From Onstottus_A sp036505875 (GTDB lineage Bacteria > Acidobacteriota > Blastocatellia > UBA7656): DNA of 6,971 nucleotides. Below are positions 6,589 to 6,971 of the stretch, in pieces. The stretch lies in NCBI GenBank assembly GCA_036505875.1, contig DASXSR010000294.1, positions 1-6,971 on the forward strand, in the 5' to 3' direction. The notes below the pieces were generated by a model that was not told the DNA's origin, did not search any database, and saw nothing but the letters and a program-made list of their open reading frames with translations. Each line of letters opens with the position of its first letter. The first letter of the stretch is position 1. Made by a program: the position numbers and the translations under genes.

Positions 6589-6618
6589 TTGACAGTAAAA
6601 TTCTTCGGCCGATATAGT
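6589..6618 (+). promoter_or_regulatory. Near-consensus sigma-70 promoter of tRNA-Gln
   Basis: TTGACA at 6589-6594, an 18-base spacer, then TATAGT at 6613-6618. The -35 is perfect and the -10 differs from TATAAT at one base. The -10 ends 12 bases before the tRNA, so the primary transcript would have only a 5-7 base leader. A strong promoter of this kind is expected for a stable RNA gene. Confidence 0.82.
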
Positions 6619-6630
6619 TTTGGCGGCTGC

Positions 6631-6704
6631 TGGGAGGTCGTTCAACGGTAGGACAGCAGACTCTGGATCTGCTTATCGGGGTTCGAATCCCTGCCTCCCA
6701 GCCA
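6631..6704 (+). tRNA. tRNA-Gln (anticodon CUG)
   Basis: The cloverleaf folds completely by eye. The acceptor arm TGGGAGG (6631-6637) pairs exactly with CCTCCCA (6694-6700), followed by discriminator G6701 and an encoded CCA (6702-6704). The anticodon stem GCAGA/TCTGC encloses the loop CTCTGGA, giving anticodon CUG, which reads the glutamine codon CAG. The T arm is CGGGG-TTCGAAT-CCCTG, with the universal TTCGA core and one G-U-type pair. The U1-A72 start of the acceptor is typical of glutamine tRNAs. No second tRNA is adjacent; the gene is a single unit with its own promoter and terminator. Confidence 0.97.
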
Positions 6705-6728
6705 TTCTCTCCAAGCATTTTAGAGACT

Positions 6729-6747
6729 GCCGTGAGGCGGCCTTTTT
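6729..6747 (+). terminator. Intrinsic terminator of the tRNA-Gln unit
   Basis: GCCG (6729-6732) and CGGC (6738-6741) form a short GC-only stem around a 5-base loop. They are followed by CTTTTT and further pyrimidines (TCTCTTT). It starts 24 bases after the tRNA CCA end. The stem is short, but GC content and T-run fit a rho-independent terminator on the plus strand only. Confidence 0.7.
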
Positions 6748-6804
6748 CTCTTTAGTGTGCTGATCGTGCGCCAAACCAAGCCCTCAGTAGAAGTTCCTAG
6801 CAAC

Positions 6805-6971
6805 CTATTGAGGAAGTCCAACGCGCCGCAAGATATCAGCATAGCGCGGGTCTGAGCGCAGATTATCGAAGCCTAATTCTTCTTTGAGGTGAACCAGCCC
6901 GTCGGCGTGTTGGGTGTAAGCCTTCTCCAGCCACTCAAAAGCCTGGTCCTTTTCGCCTAGTCGCGCATAAA
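6805..6971 (-). CDS. C-terminal end of a probable TPR-repeat protein (5' part outside window)
   Basis: 54 residues and a TAG stop (6807-6805) are visible; the frame is open to the window edge. The start reads like the end of a tetratricopeptide repeat (YARLGEKDQAFEWLEKAY: Leu, Gly, Ala and Ala at TPR consensus spacing). It is followed by the tail DNLRSDPRYADILRRVGLPQ. From memory, such LRSDPRF.. tails close many acidobacterial proteins in which TPR repeats follow a serine/threonine kinase domain or a winged-helix DNA-binding domain. Which of these lies upstream cannot be seen, so no specific function is assigned. It converges with the tRNA unit, with the tRNA terminator between them. Confidence 0.8.
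   Translation of the reverse strand, partial: YARLGEKDQAFEWLEKAYTQHADGLVHLKEELGFDNLRSDPRYADILRRVGLPQ

Noticed and set aside
6476..6718. Minus-strand open frame across the tRNA
   Set aside because: It is the reverse complement of the tRNA-Gln gene and its promoter, with no independent coding evidence.

Overview
The window looks like chromosomal DNA from an acidobacterium, possibly of the Blastocatellia type. This rests on by-eye recognition of several proteins: the unusual sigma-70-like protein in the centre, the TPR-protein tail at the right edge, and the DUF2490 and DUF2127 proteins. No marker gene fixes the taxonomy, so it is an inference. Base composition is moderately GC-rich and looks even throughout. 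I see no insertion sequence, phage gene, CRISPR array or other sign of recent transfer.

Layout, left to right. (1) Minus strand, 1-975: the 5' three quarters of hemB (porphobilinogen synthase, cut by the window edge), preceded by a 62-residue protein with eight zinc-ligand-like cysteines. Its stop codon overlaps the hemB ribosome binding site. (2) Plus strand, 1115-1804: a secreted DUF2490-type outer-membrane beta-barrel protein. (3) Minus strand, 1834-2976: a membrane-anchored family 2 glycosyltransferase, convergent with the barrel gene. (4) 2977-3292: a divergent intergenic region with one plausible promoter element. (5) Plus strand, 3293-4480: a 395-residue sigma-70-like protein with a region-2-like N-terminus, a long atypical middle and a region-4 helix-turn-helix at the C-terminus. 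(6) Minus strand, 4487-5908: a fusion of an HMG-CoA-synthase-like thiolase-fold domain with a DUF35 zinc-ribbon/OB-fold domain, in which the expected Cys/His/Glu catalytic residues appear to be replaced. It ends 6 bases from the sigma-like gene. (7) Minus strand, 6007-6498: a DUF2127 membrane protein, separated from the fusion gene by a region with a perfect 7-bp hairpin. (8) Plus strand, 6589-6747: a self-contained tRNA-Gln(CUG) unit with a near-consensus promoter, encoded CCA and a terminator. (9) Minus strand, 6805-6971: the C-terminal end of a probable TPR-repeat protein.

Most of these are single-gene units in alternating orientation, so the window does not read as one pathway. The only clear co-transcription is the small zinc protein with hemB. 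Two observations stand out: the fusion protein with a degenerate active site, which may be a non-catalytic thiolase-fold scaffold or a different enzyme, and the atypical sigma-like regulator, whose targets are unknown. I do not see a multi-gene novel system here.
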